Positions 1-6,313 of a stretch of DNA of 64,000 nt are shown here, one piece after another (the stretch's first letter is position 1; every line of letters begins with the position of its first letter). Location: positions 95,211-159,210 of the forward strand of contig OOHM01000002.1 in assembly GCA_900320405.1 (NCBI GenBank). Direction: 5' to 3'. A model generated the notes under the pieces. It was not told the DNA's origin. It ran no database searches and saw only the letters and a list, made by a program, of their open reading frames with translations. The DNA is from an uncultured Pseudomonadota bacterium. GTDB taxonomy: Bacteria; Pseudomonadota; Alphaproteobacteria; Rs-D84. A program made the translations under genes and the position numbers.

Positions 1-1
1 A

Positions 2-1129
2 TGCGAATTATTCATCGTCGAAGGAGATTCTGCAGGCGGTACCGCAAAGCAGGGCCGTGACCGCAAGACCCAGGCGATTCTGCCACTGCGCGGAAAAATT
101 TTGAATGTAGAACGCGTACGATTCGACCGGATGTTAACATCTGATACAATTGGCGCATTGATTACGACGCTGGGTGCGGGTATTGGTAAAGACGATTTTG
201 ATATTGAAAAAATGCGGTATCATAAAATTATTATTATGACCGATGCCGATGTCGACGGACAACATATTCAAACCTTGTTGATGACATTCTTTTATCGTCA
301 TATGCCGGCGGCGATTGAACGCGGGTATGTCTATGTTGCAAAACCGCCGCTTTACGGCGTGACCCGTGGCAAACAGCAGATTTATATTCAAAACCAACGC
401 GATATGGATGATTATTTAATGGATCAATTGGCGACCGATGGTGTTGTGCAAATCGCAAGTGGTGCCCAGATTTCCGGCGCAGATATGAAGCGTTTGTTGG
501 ATTTGGTGTTGGATATGCGCAATGTTCTGCAACCATTGAATCATATTATGCCGTTGCGGTTTGTGGAAGCGTTGGCACTGAACCGTGTGTTTGATGATGA
601 ATCGGTGGAAAACTGTGCGAATGCAGCCAAGATGTTGGATGCACAAGAATTAGAATTTGAACGTGGTTGGAAAGTTGTGGCCGGTGAAAACGGTATAACC
701 ATTACGCGCACTTTGCGCAGTGTGACCGAGCAATATATGTTATCGCGCGACCGTTTGAACAGTCCGGAAATCAACGCATGGCGGCGGTTGCCCGGTCGTG
801 AAGAATTGATGGATACGTTCAGTGCGCCAACGGTACTTACCGTGAAATCAAAATCGCAAAAGATTTGGGGTGCGTTTAATTTGCTGAATACCGCGTTTGA
901 ATATGCGAAAAATGGGTTAAAGATTCAACGGTACAAAGGTTTGGGTGAAATGAATGCCGAACAGTTGTGGGAAACAACAATGGACCCGAATCATCGTTCT
1001 TTGTTCCAAGTGACGGTCAATGACGCGTCTCAGGCGGATGCGGTGGTTTCTATGCTGATGGGGGATGTTGTGGAACCGCGTCGCGACTTTATCGTTGAAA
1101 ATGCATTGGATGCAAATTTGGATGTGTAA
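2..1129 (+). CDS. gyrB: DNA gyrase subunit B, C-terminal part (5' end outside window)
   Basis: The reading frame is already open at base 2, so only the C-terminal about 375 residues are present. Gyrase B is the ATPase subunit of the heterotetramer that introduces negative supercoils. Visible here are the end of the TOPRIM region with EGDSAGG near the first residues and the metal-binding DADVDG motif at about bases 240-257, followed by the typical C-terminal block IQRYKGLGEMNAEQLWETTM. About 140 residues lie between the TOPRIM end and that block, consistent with the insert found in Gram-negative GyrB. RKTQAILPLRGKILNVE and the tail resemble GyrB more than ParE. The stop overlaps the next start by one base, suggesting translational coupling. 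Confidence is high. Confidence 0.95.
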   Translation, partial: CELFIVEGDSAGGTAKQGRDRKTQAILPLRGKILNVERVRFDRMLTSDTIGALITTLGAGIGKDDFDIEKMRYHKIIIMTDADVDGQHIQTLLMTFFYRHMPAAIERGYVYVAKPPLYGVTRGKQQIYIQNQRDMDDYLMDQLATDGVVQIASGAQISGADMKRLLDLVLDMRNVLQPLNHIMPLRFVEALALNRVFDDESVENCANAAKMLDAQELEFERGWKVVAGENGITITRTLRSVTEQYMLSRDRLNSPEINAWRRLPGREELMDTFSAPTVLTVKSKSQKIWGAFNLLNTAFEYAKNGLKIQRYKGLGEMNAEQLWETTMDPNHRSLFQVTVNDASQADAVVSMLMGDVVEPRRDFIVENALDANLDV

Positions 1130-1758
1130 TGTTTGATGCAAAATGGTTTTTTGATTTGGAAAGGCAAATAAAAGATTTGGGCGCGGACAGTGACGCCCAA
1201 TCTTTTGATGAAATTCGCGAGATGTTATCACAACCGCGTCGGTTTTCGGCGGATGAGTTTGCGGGCATGTGCGCCTATGTAATCTTGGCGGGTGGGTTTT
1301 CACAAAAAACCGCAAAACGAATTCATAAAAATATTATGGAATATGTTTATAAAAACGGTGCGGATTTTGATGCAATTTTTCAAATGTTTCATAATAAAAA
1401 TAAAGTAAATGCAATTTGTAAAATTTGGGAAAATCGTGCGGAATTTTGCGATGGTTTTTATAAATGCGCAACCGATGATGCGCGGATTGCATACCTGACT
1501 AAATTGCCACACATTGGAAAAATTACGGCGAATCATTTGGCACGAAATTTGGGTATTGATGTGGTTAAATATGATGTTTGGATTCGGCGATTGGGCGCGC
1601 AATACGGCGGAATCCGCCGTACAGATGAATTAACACCGGAAATAAAACGGGCGTGTGATGATATGTTTTCACATATGGTGCGTGAAACGAATTTGCCCCG
1701 CGGTTATATAGATGTAGTTCTTTGGAAGGCATCGCAAATTGGTTTAATAAAGTTATAG
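1129..1758 (+). CDS. HhH-GPD-type DNA glycosylase-like protein
   Basis: A 209-residue protein with the helix-hairpin-helix signature LPHIGKITANHLARNLG at about residues 125-141, followed by KYDVWIRRLG, where the Asp sits at the place of the catalytic Asp of the HhH-GPD base-excision superfamily. The lysine of bifunctional OGG/Nth enzymes is not evident, so a monofunctional glycosylase is more likely. An upstream segment (YVILAGGFSQKTAKRI) resembles the part of Tag/AlkA-like enzymes that packs on the hairpin. It starts inside the gyrB stop codon (TAATG) and is followed at once by ung, so the two repair enzymes appear to be an operon behind gyrB. The substrate base cannot be told from sequence. 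Confidence 0.7.
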   Translation: MFDAKWFFDLERQIKDLGADSDAQSFDEIREMLSQPRRFSADEFAGMCAYVILAGGFSQKTAKRIHKNIMEYVYKNGADFDAIFQMFHNKNKVNAICKIWENRAEFCDGFYKCATDDARIAYLTKLPHIGKITANHLARNLGIDVVKYDVWIRRLGAQYGGIRRTDELTPEIKRACDDMFSHMVRETNLPRGYIDVVLWKASQIGLIKL

Positions 1759-1767
1759 GTGGCAAAA

Positions 1768-2433
1768 ATGGATGTGAAAATAGAAGAATCTTGGAAATCT
1801 GTTTTGGCGGATGAATTTGATAAAGAATATTTTATTCGCCTGACCGATTTTGTGCGCGGGGAATATTTGGCGGGCAAAAAAATTTATCCGGCGGCAAAAA
1901 ATATATTTAATGCATTTAATTTATGTCCATTTGATTCTGTGCGTGTTGTGATTATTGGCCAAGACCCATATCATGAACCCGGCCAGGCACACGGTCTATG
2001 CTTTTCGGTGCCGGACGGAATTACGCCACCACCATCGTTGGTAAATATTTATAAAGAAATTGAAAATGATTTGGGTCGCTCCAGTTCAACACATGGCGAT
2101 TTAAGCAGTTGGGCGCGTCAGGGTGTTTTATTATTAAATTCCACACTAACAGTTGCGGCACATTTGGCCGCATCACACGCCGGGCGGGGGTGGGAACAAT
2201 TTACCGACGCGGTGATTCGTGCATTGGCAGAACACAGGCAGGGGCTGGTTTATATGCTGTGGGGTTCGTATGCACAAAGAAAGGCAGAATTTGTAGATGA
2301 ATCAAAAAATTTGGTTTTGAAAAGTGTTCACCCATCGCCACTTTCTGCGCATCGCGGTTTTTTTGGCAATCATCACTTTTCCCGTGCAAATGAATACATA
2401 GCCGCGCACGGCGGAAAACCAATTGAGTGGTAA
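1768..2433 (+). CDS. ung: Uracil-DNA glycosylase, family 1
   Basis: Removes uracil from DNA, the first step of base excision repair. The water-activating motif GQDPYH (about residue 62) and the minor-groove intercalation motif HPSPLS (about residue 185) are both intact, and the length of about 221 residues is normal for family 1. I chose ATG 1768 because AGGTGG (1757-1762) lies five bases upstream and the alignment to the family N-terminus (SWKSVLADEF) begins right after it. A GTG at 1759 directly after the previous stop would add only three residues. Third gene of the gyrB-glycosylase-ung run, closed by a strong terminator. Confidence 0.95.
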   Translation: MDVKIEESWKSVLADEFDKEYFIRLTDFVRGEYLAGKKIYPAAKNIFNAFNLCPFDSVRVVIIGQDPYHEPGQAHGLCFSVPDGITPPPSLVNIYKEIENDLGRSSSTHGDLSSWARQGVLLLNSTLTVAAHLAASHAGRGWEQFTDAVIRALAEHRQGLVYMLWGSYAQRKAEFVDESKNLVLKSVHPSPLSAHRGFFGNHHFSRANEYIAAHGGKPIEW

Positions 2434-2448
2434 TTTAGTGATTGGTTC

Positions 2449-2473
2449 AACCGGCGGAAACCGCCGGTTTTTT
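2449..2473 (+). terminator. Rho-independent terminator after ung
   Basis: A 9-bp perfect stem (2449-2457 with 2461-2469) and a 3-base loop, followed by a run of T. It ends the gyrB-ung operon. Confidence 0.9.
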
Positions 2474-2496
2474 ATGTGCAACTGGTCGATTTAATC

Positions 2497-2585
2497 GTAC
2501 CTTTTTGTCCAGTACTTTTTTCAAAAATTATTTTCAGTAATTTCAATATGTTAGAATTTAGCATAAGTACTGGTCAAAAAGGTAC
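2497..2585. repeat. 21-bp inverted repeat with 47-bp spacer
   Basis: Arms 2497-2517 and 2565-2585 match as inverted copies at 20 of 21 positions. The right arm overlaps the perfect palindrome AAAGGTACCTTT (2578-2589) and lies in the -35 region expected for the secreted-protein gene at 2636. It could be an operator pair, an RNA hairpin or the ends of a tiny non-autonomous element. The AT-rich spacer holds no gene. Confidence 0.7.
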
Positions 2586-2635
2586 CTTTAATGCCATAAT
2601 ATAAGTGTATAAAACAAGCACAAAAAGGAAGGGAT

Positions 2636-3346
2636 ATGAGGATTCCAATTTTAACATTCGGTGCAATAGCATCAATATTAACAATAAATTTAGTTATGGC
2701 GGATACGGTTGTCACTTCACGCAACTATGTAGATACCCAAGACGCATTAAAGCAGGATAAAATTACCGCCGGAACCACGGGTAATGTTGTTCTGTATAAC
2801 GGCACGCAAAACGGTCAAACACAATTTAGTGAACGCGCGATTTATGATGGAACAAACGATTATGATGAAACAACCGACGCAAATAAATTGATTACCGCCG
2901 GTGCGGTGGATGGTATGGTTGGCGATGTATATGATTATGTAGATGACGAGATTTCTAATATTCCGGCCCCAGAATTGCCGACCGGTAACCCAGATTATGT
3001 TGTCACATATGATGAAAATGGCGATATTGGTGGAGAAAGAGGAATTTATGATCTAACTAATGAATATGAATATGGCCAATATGATGCATCAACCGATGCG
3101 AGTAAGTTAGTGACGACCGGTACTTTGCATTATTTGCCCGAAGCCAGAGTTACAAAAAAATGGTGCTATCAATATACCCAAAATATGCCAGCAACCGATG
3201 AAAATTGTTTACTATGGAAACTTGTTGATTACCCAATTCGTGCAATACAGTGTAATGTTGATTCCGATTGTTATAATCTTTTGCCTGGTTGTGACTATCC
3301 TACAGGCGGGGAATGTAATCATGGTATGTGTGTATGTGGTGAATAA
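2636..3346 (+). CDS. Secreted repeat protein with tail-fibre-like motifs and Cys-rich C-terminus
   Basis: A 236-residue protein with a signal peptide (cleavage probably after VMA, about residue 22). After it comes a phage-tail-fibre-like stretch (NYVDTQDALKQDKI) and two related segments of the type AIYDGTNDYDETTDANKLIT and GIYDLTNEYEY with DASTDASKLVT, an internal duplication. The last 35 residues carry six Cys (CNVDSDC, LLPGC, GGEC, MCVC), suggesting disulfide bonds outside the cytoplasm. The RBS AAGGAAGGG lies just before ATG 2636. No known enzyme domain is visible. It may be a surface or host-interaction protein. A related design occurs in the gene at 48581. The function is unknown. Confidence 0.75.
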   Translation: MRIPILTFGAIASILTINLVMADTVVTSRNYVDTQDALKQDKITAGTTGNVVLYNGTQNGQTQFSERAIYDGTNDYDETTDANKLITAGAVDGMVGDVYDYVDDEISNIPAPELPTGNPDYVVTYDENGDIGGERGIYDLTNEYEYGQYDASTDASKLVTTGTLHYLPEARVTKKWCYQYTQNMPATDENCLLWKLVDYPIRAIQCNVDSDCYNLLPGCDYPTGGECNHGMCVCGE

Positions 3347-3348
3347 AC

Positions 3349-3371
3349 ACCGCCCGTTTGGGCGGTTTTTT
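3349..3371 (+). terminator. Rho-independent terminator
   Basis: Stem ACCGCCC (3349-3355) with GGGCGGT (3360-3366), loop GTTT, then a T run. It closes the secreted-protein gene. The following 3372-3406 is a string of ACTAAC/ACTAACCAC-like words also seen after other genes in this window. Confidence 0.9.
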
Positions 3372-3406
3372 ACTAACTACTATTCACTAACACTAACCAC
3401 TTATTA

Positions 3407-3973
3407 CTAAAAATTATAATTCACGCCCAATCCATAAAATGCGTATGAATAGTTTTCATCGGCGGTGTTGCCGTTCGAAAAGTGGTGCATAAATATTTCA
3501 AATCCCCATTTATCGTTTATGTGCCAACCGGCAATAACCTTAAACTGAAACAATAACTTGGCGCCCAATCTTTCATTCTGTTGTGCCTGCATACCAACGC
3601 CTGCACCAGCCGCAACATAGAAATTCTTGTATTCGGAAAGTCGCACATCGCCCGACAGCATAACCATTGGAATGGTATAATCGCGCCAATGCCAACCATA
3701 TTTGTCGCCGTATCCCAATGTTTGATTAATGCTTAACGATTGGCGCGCAGGAACACCAAAGAAAGTCGTTGGTTGTGAATATTGCAAACTGAACAAATTA
3801 AACGGAACGAATTGATTTGGTGGGGGTAATATGAAACCGCTGTTTATACCCTGGCCAACATTAAACGATAATTGATTTTTATAAAGTCCGGTAAAAGTGT
3901 TTTTGCCGTCCGCCGCAAACGCGGACATACCGGTAAATACCAAAACAGACAAGACGGCGACAAAACTCCTCAT
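3407..3973 (-). CDS. PagL-like lipid A 3-O-deacylase (acyloxyacyl hydrolase)
   Basis: An outer-membrane beta-barrel of about 188 residues with a signal peptide (FTGMSAFA, cut before ADG) and a C-terminal aromatic residue (VNYNF), the usual insertion signal. Near the C-terminus FMHHFSNGNTADENYSY fits the PagL catalytic layout with His, Ser two residues later, and a downstream Glu. PagL removes an acyl chain from lipid A. I chose ATG 3973 because a promoter (TTGAAT 4005-4010, TATAAT 3983-3988, minus strand) would place the transcript start within a few bases of it. The upstream ATG at 3991 lies inside the -10 box. Translation may therefore be nearly leaderless. Confidence 0.8.
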   Translation of the reverse strand: MRSFVAVLSVLVFTGMSAFAADGKNTFTGLYKNQLSFNVGQGINSGFILPPPNQFVPFNLFSLQYSQPTTFFGVPARQSLSINQTLGYGDKYGWHWRDYTIPMVMLSGDVRLSEYKNFYVAAGAGVGMQAQQNERLGAKLLFQFKVIAGWHINDKWGFEIFMHHFSNGNTADENYSYAFYGLGVNYNF

Positions 3974-3982
3974 TGAAATGAT

Positions 3983-4010
3983 ATTATACACCTTTTTTAT
4001 AATTATTCAA
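3983..4010 (-). promoter_or_regulatory. Sigma-70-type promoter of the PagL-like gene
   Basis: Minus-strand TTGAAT (4005-4010) and TATAAT (3983-3988) with a 16-bp spacer. The expected start is only about 3 bases before the ATG at 3973. Confidence 0.65.
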
Positions 4011-4072
4011 ATTGTATTGTTTTTTGTGCGACCAGAATAAAATCACAGGATTTGCACCAATAACATAAATTC

Positions 4073-4100
4073 TTGCATTTGGAAAATTGTTTGTTATAAT
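4073..4100 (+). promoter_or_regulatory. Promoter of tRNA-Met
   Basis: TTGCAT (4073-4078) and TATAAT (4095-4100), 16-bp spacer, about 17 bases upstream of the tRNA. Confidence 0.75.
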
Positions 4101-4117
4101 CGGTTCAGTTTTCGTAT

Positions 4118-4192
4118 GGCGGCGTAGCTCAGTGGTAGAGCAGAGGAATCATAATCCTTTGGTCAGGGGTCCGAATCCCTTCGCCGCTACCA
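4118..4192 (+). tRNA. tRNA-Met (CAT), elongator type
   Basis: A 75-nt cloverleaf: acceptor GGCGGCG with CGCCGCT (first pair G-U), D-stem GCTC/GAGC, anticodon loop ATCATAA giving CAT, T-arm GGGGT/ATCCC with a TCCGA loop variant, discriminator A and an encoded CCA. The overall sequence resembles alphaproteobacterial elongator tRNA-Met. It lacks the features of the initiator. A lysidine-modified Ile2 tRNA is the alternative for a CAT anticodon but fits less well. Confidence 0.9.
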
Positions 4193-4314
4193 TTTGTTTC
4201 CGCTTCGCTCCGTCACGATTTTTATCGGGCGGGGCGATGTGATTTTAATGACGAAAAGGTCGAATTTGTGGTTCAGAAACAGATGAAAAATAATTTTATT
4301 TTATGGTGAATCGT

Positions 4315-5076
4315 ATGAATAGAGAAGAAATTATAAAAATGTTGTACGCGGCGGCGGACGATAAACACAAGAATTATAATGCGGCCATAATAACAACCGT
4401 GGATAAAGACAGGTTTATTGGGGTTCGAACACCCGAGTTGCGTGCGATGGCGGTCGATATGCTGGGGTGGGGCAATTGGCACAATTTTATCGCGGATGTG
4501 CCGCATCATTTCTTTGAAGAAAATCAATTGCACGCGTTTATAATTTCCGAGATTTATGATTTCGATTTTGTGGTGCATGCAGTTGATGAATTCTTGCCAT
4601 ACATTGATAATTGGGCAACATGTGACCAAATGTCCCCGAAAATTTTTGCAGAAAAGCCGGAAAAATTGCTGCCCTATATAAGAAAATGGATAAAATCAAA
4701 ACACGAATATACGGTGCGTTTTGCGATAGTTTGCCTTATGCGGTATTTTCTGACAGAAAATTTTAATGAAAAATACGCCAAAATGGTCGCAAGAATTAAA
4801 TCTAAAGAATACTATGTAAATATGGCCCAGGCGTGGTATTTCGCGACCGCCGCCGCCAAACAATTTGATGCGGTATACCCATATTTTGCCGATTTGAAGG
4901 ATTGGGTGTTACTGCGTGCCATAGAAAAAGCTATATCTTCCTATCGCGTAAGCGGTATACATAAATTACAATTAAAGCGCTTACGAAGAAGGATGCAAAA
5001 TGAACAATTTGATCCAGATGATGAAGAATCGTCGTTCGATATACAAACTGAACAAGATTTTGCCGGTGTTTCCTGA
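4315..5076 (+). CDS. DNA alkylation repair protein, AlkD-like HEAT-repeat family
   Basis: An about 253-residue all-helical protein of the AlkD/DNA_alkylation family, which excises bulky or charged alkyl-purines without base flipping. Family hallmarks are GVRTPELRAMA near residue 35, NWATCD (Trp and Asp of the active cleft), a following EYTVRFAIVCLMRY with the conserved Arg, and YYVNMAQAWYFATAAAK with the second Trp. ATG 4315 is preferred because GGTGA precedes it and the family N-terminus aligns from MNREEI. ATG 4303 adds four residues. The last 25 residues run past the usual family end and overlap the next gene by 77 bases. Confidence 0.88.
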   Translation: MNREEIIKMLYAAADDKHKNYNAAIITTVDKDRFIGVRTPELRAMAVDMLGWGNWHNFIADVPHHFFEENQLHAFIISEIYDFDFVVHAVDEFLPYIDNWATCDQMSPKIFAEKPEKLLPYIRKWIKSKHEYTVRFAIVCLMRYFLTENFNEKYAKMVARIKSKEYYVNMAQAWYFATAAAKQFDAVYPYFADLKDWVLLRAIEKAISSYRVSGIHKLQLKRLRRRMQNEQFDPDDEESSFDIQTEQDFAGVS

Positions 5077-5587
5077 TAAAATTATCGATTTTGTGCGCGA
5101 TTCGGTGCGGTATGTGCCGGATGCGTTTGATATGAAAAGTCAACGCGTTATTATTCTAATGGATGCGGTCCATGAAAAATTTTGGAATGCGGTTTATGAT
5201 GAATTGGTTAGGCATAATGGTGGACCGGTTTCGCGTGACCGAATCGATTCTTTTGTGGCCGCGGCGGGGACAATTCTGTATTTTTATGATGTGGCGGTTG
5301 TCGAAGAAATGCGCCGCAGGTACCCGTTATATGCAGAAAGTTTTCACGATTGGGTTATGCAGTCAAATGGGATGTTGCAATTCGCAATATGGACAGGTTT
5401 GCGCGTATTAGGTGTGGGTGCAAACTTGCAACACTATAACCCGGTCATAGATAAAATGGTTCAAAATATGTTCGATTTGTCGGAAAGTTGGACTTTGGTT
5501 GCCCAAATGCCATTTGGTGGAATTGGTAAAATGCCTGTACCCAAGACAGATGAAGATATAAATATTCGTGTGAAAGTTGAAAAATAG
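5000..5587 (+). CDS. Nitroreductase family FMN oxidoreductase
   Basis: A 195-residue protein. It begins with the family's NRRSIYKLNK segment, followed by helix PDKIIDFVRDSVRYVPDAF and SQRVIIL, and later GMLQFAIWTGLRVLGVGANLQHYN, which in this family lines the FMN pocket at the dimer interface. It matches the YdgI/HBN1-like nitroreductase subgroup, NAD(P)H-dependent flavoproteins of broad substrate range. The start has a good RBS (GAAGGATG) and fits the family, so the 77-base overlap with the upstream AlkD-like frame looks real. The physiological substrate is unknown. Confidence 0.88.
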   Translation: MNNLIQMMKNRRSIYKLNKILPVFPDKIIDFVRDSVRYVPDAFDMKSQRVIILMDAVHEKFWNAVYDELVRHNGGPVSRDRIDSFVAAAGTILYFYDVAVVEEMRRRYPLYAESFHDWVMQSNGMLQFAIWTGLRVLGVGANLQHYNPVIDKMVQNMFDLSESWTLVAQMPFGGIGKMPVPKTDEDINIRVKVEK

Positions 5588-5604
5588 GCCGGGGTGGTTT
5601 TTTC

Positions 5605-5632
5605 TTGATTTTTTTATCGGTTCACTTATAAT
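5605..5632 (+). promoter_or_regulatory. Promoter of tRNA-Thr
   Basis: TTGATT (5605-5610) and TATAAT (5627-5632), 16-bp spacer, about 20 bases before the tRNA. Confidence 0.75.
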
Positions 5633-5652
5633 CGGGTGGTGATTCAGGAATT

Positions 5653-5726
5653 GCCCTAATAGTCTAGTGGTAAAACACGTCCTTGGTAAGGACGAGTCGC
5701 AAGTCCGATTCTTGCTTAGGGCACCA
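5653..5726 (+). tRNA. tRNA-Thr (GGT)
   Basis: A 74-nt cloverleaf: acceptor GCCCTAA with TTAGGGC, anticodon stem CGTCC/GGACG around loop TTGGTAA giving GGT (reads ACC/ACT), discriminator A and an encoded CCA. One D-stem pair is mismatched (C·A). Confidence 0.93.
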
Positions 5727-5727
5727 C

Positions 5728-5786
5728 CCTTCGCGTCCGTGACGCTTCGGGTGGCAGGCCACCCAAGCGGAAAGGATACGCGAAGG
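5728..5786 (+). repeat. Long hairpin directly behind tRNA-Thr
   Basis: Nested inverted repeats: an outer CCTTCGCGT (5728-5736) with ACGCGAAGG (5778-5786), and an inner arm 5743-5755 with 5758-5769 (12 pairs, one bulged C). It starts two bases after the tRNA CCA end and precedes the GIY-YIG gene. It may be a processing or attenuation structure, or part of a mobile unit that travels with the nuclease gene. Confidence 0.7.
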
Positions 5787-5828
5787 AGTGTCGCCCGTAG
5801 CCTGATGGCGAAGGGGGACGAGCCTAAT

Positions 5829-6074
5829 ATGTTTTATGTATATCTGATTAAAAGTATTTCCAGACCAGAACAAAAATATATTGGTGTAACAAGTGATTTG
5901 CAACAAAGATTAAAAGATCATAATTCTGGTCATTCATTGCATACATCAAAGTATAGGCCGTGGCAATTGGTTAATTATATCGCGTTTTCGTCAAAAGATG
6001 GGGCTCTCGAGTTCGAACAATATCTAAAATCTGGTTCGGGTTCGGCTTTTTCAAATAGACATTTTTGGAAATAA
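5829..6074 (+). CDS. GIY-YIG domain small nuclease-like protein
   Basis: An 81-residue single-domain protein of the UvrC-type GIY-YIG superfamily, related to the YhbQ/UPF0213-like group. Visible are FYVYLIKS and KYIGVTSDL (the two GIY/YIG strands), the helix with conserved Arg (LQQRLKDHNSG), and the conserved Glu region GALEFEQYLKSGSG. Relatives usually have SGSGRAF, but here an Ser replaces the Arg (GSGSAF). I start at ATG 5829. The frame stays open back into tRNA-Thr, but that part is tRNA and hairpin sequence and is not coding. Its biological role is not established. Confidence 0.8.
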   Translation: MFYVYLIKSISRPEQKYIGVTSDLQQRLKDHNSGHSLHTSKYRPWQLVNYIAFSSKDGALEFEQYLKSGSGSAFSNRHFWK

Positions 6075-6090
6075 TATTTTTATAAAATTC

Positions 6091-6119
6091 TTGTTATTTG
6101 ATAAAAAGACTTATATAAT
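6091..6119 (+). promoter_or_regulatory. Promoter of the aspS leader
   Basis: TTGTTA (6091-6096) and TATAAT (6114-6119), 17-bp spacer. The transcript would start near 6126, giving an about 188-nt leader before aspS. Confidence 0.75.
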
Positions 6120-6125
6120 CCCGCT

Positions 6126-6312
6126 TAGTACGATTTGTTTTGCGTTTGTTTGGCGTTGATGTGACCGACAACCACGGAGCCAGAATTCAAAACATAAAAA
6201 GTGATAAATTCGGGTGGCACCGCGCATAGCCAATATGCGCCCCGGACAGATGTTTAACCAATGGGTGCCAAAAAATTCTGTTTTTGTCACCCAAAGCATA
6301 AAAGGGTATAGA
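6126..6312 (+). promoter_or_regulatory. T-box-like leader of aspS (candidate tRNA-Asp riboswitch)
   Basis: The leader holds the T-box core GGGTGGCACCGCG (6212-6224). It folds as the canonical antiterminator: helix CGGG 6211-6214 with CCCG 6241-6244, the seven-base bulge TGGCACC 6215-6221, and helix GCGCAT 6222-6227 with ATGCGC 6235-6240. TGGC is complementary to GCCA, the 3' end of a G73 tRNA such as tRNA-Asp. Upstream, a short Stem-I-like arm (GTTTTG 6137-6142 with CAAAAC 6188-6193; TGGC/GCCA; GTTG/CAAC) presents a loop with Asp codon GAC (6163-6165). Downstream GGGTGCC (6263-6269) can pair either with GGCACC of the bulge or with 6286-6292, and CACCC could alternatively cover the GGGT Shine-Dalgarno (6304-6307). 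This suggests translational control. The regulatory model is inference. Confidence 0.75.
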
Positions 6313-6313
6313 T

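Noticed and set aside
5667..5828. Open frame extending the GIY-YIG protein back into tRNA-Thr
   Set aside because: The extension consists of tRNA and hairpin sequence and has no similarity to the family N-terminus; ATG 5829 fits the domain start.
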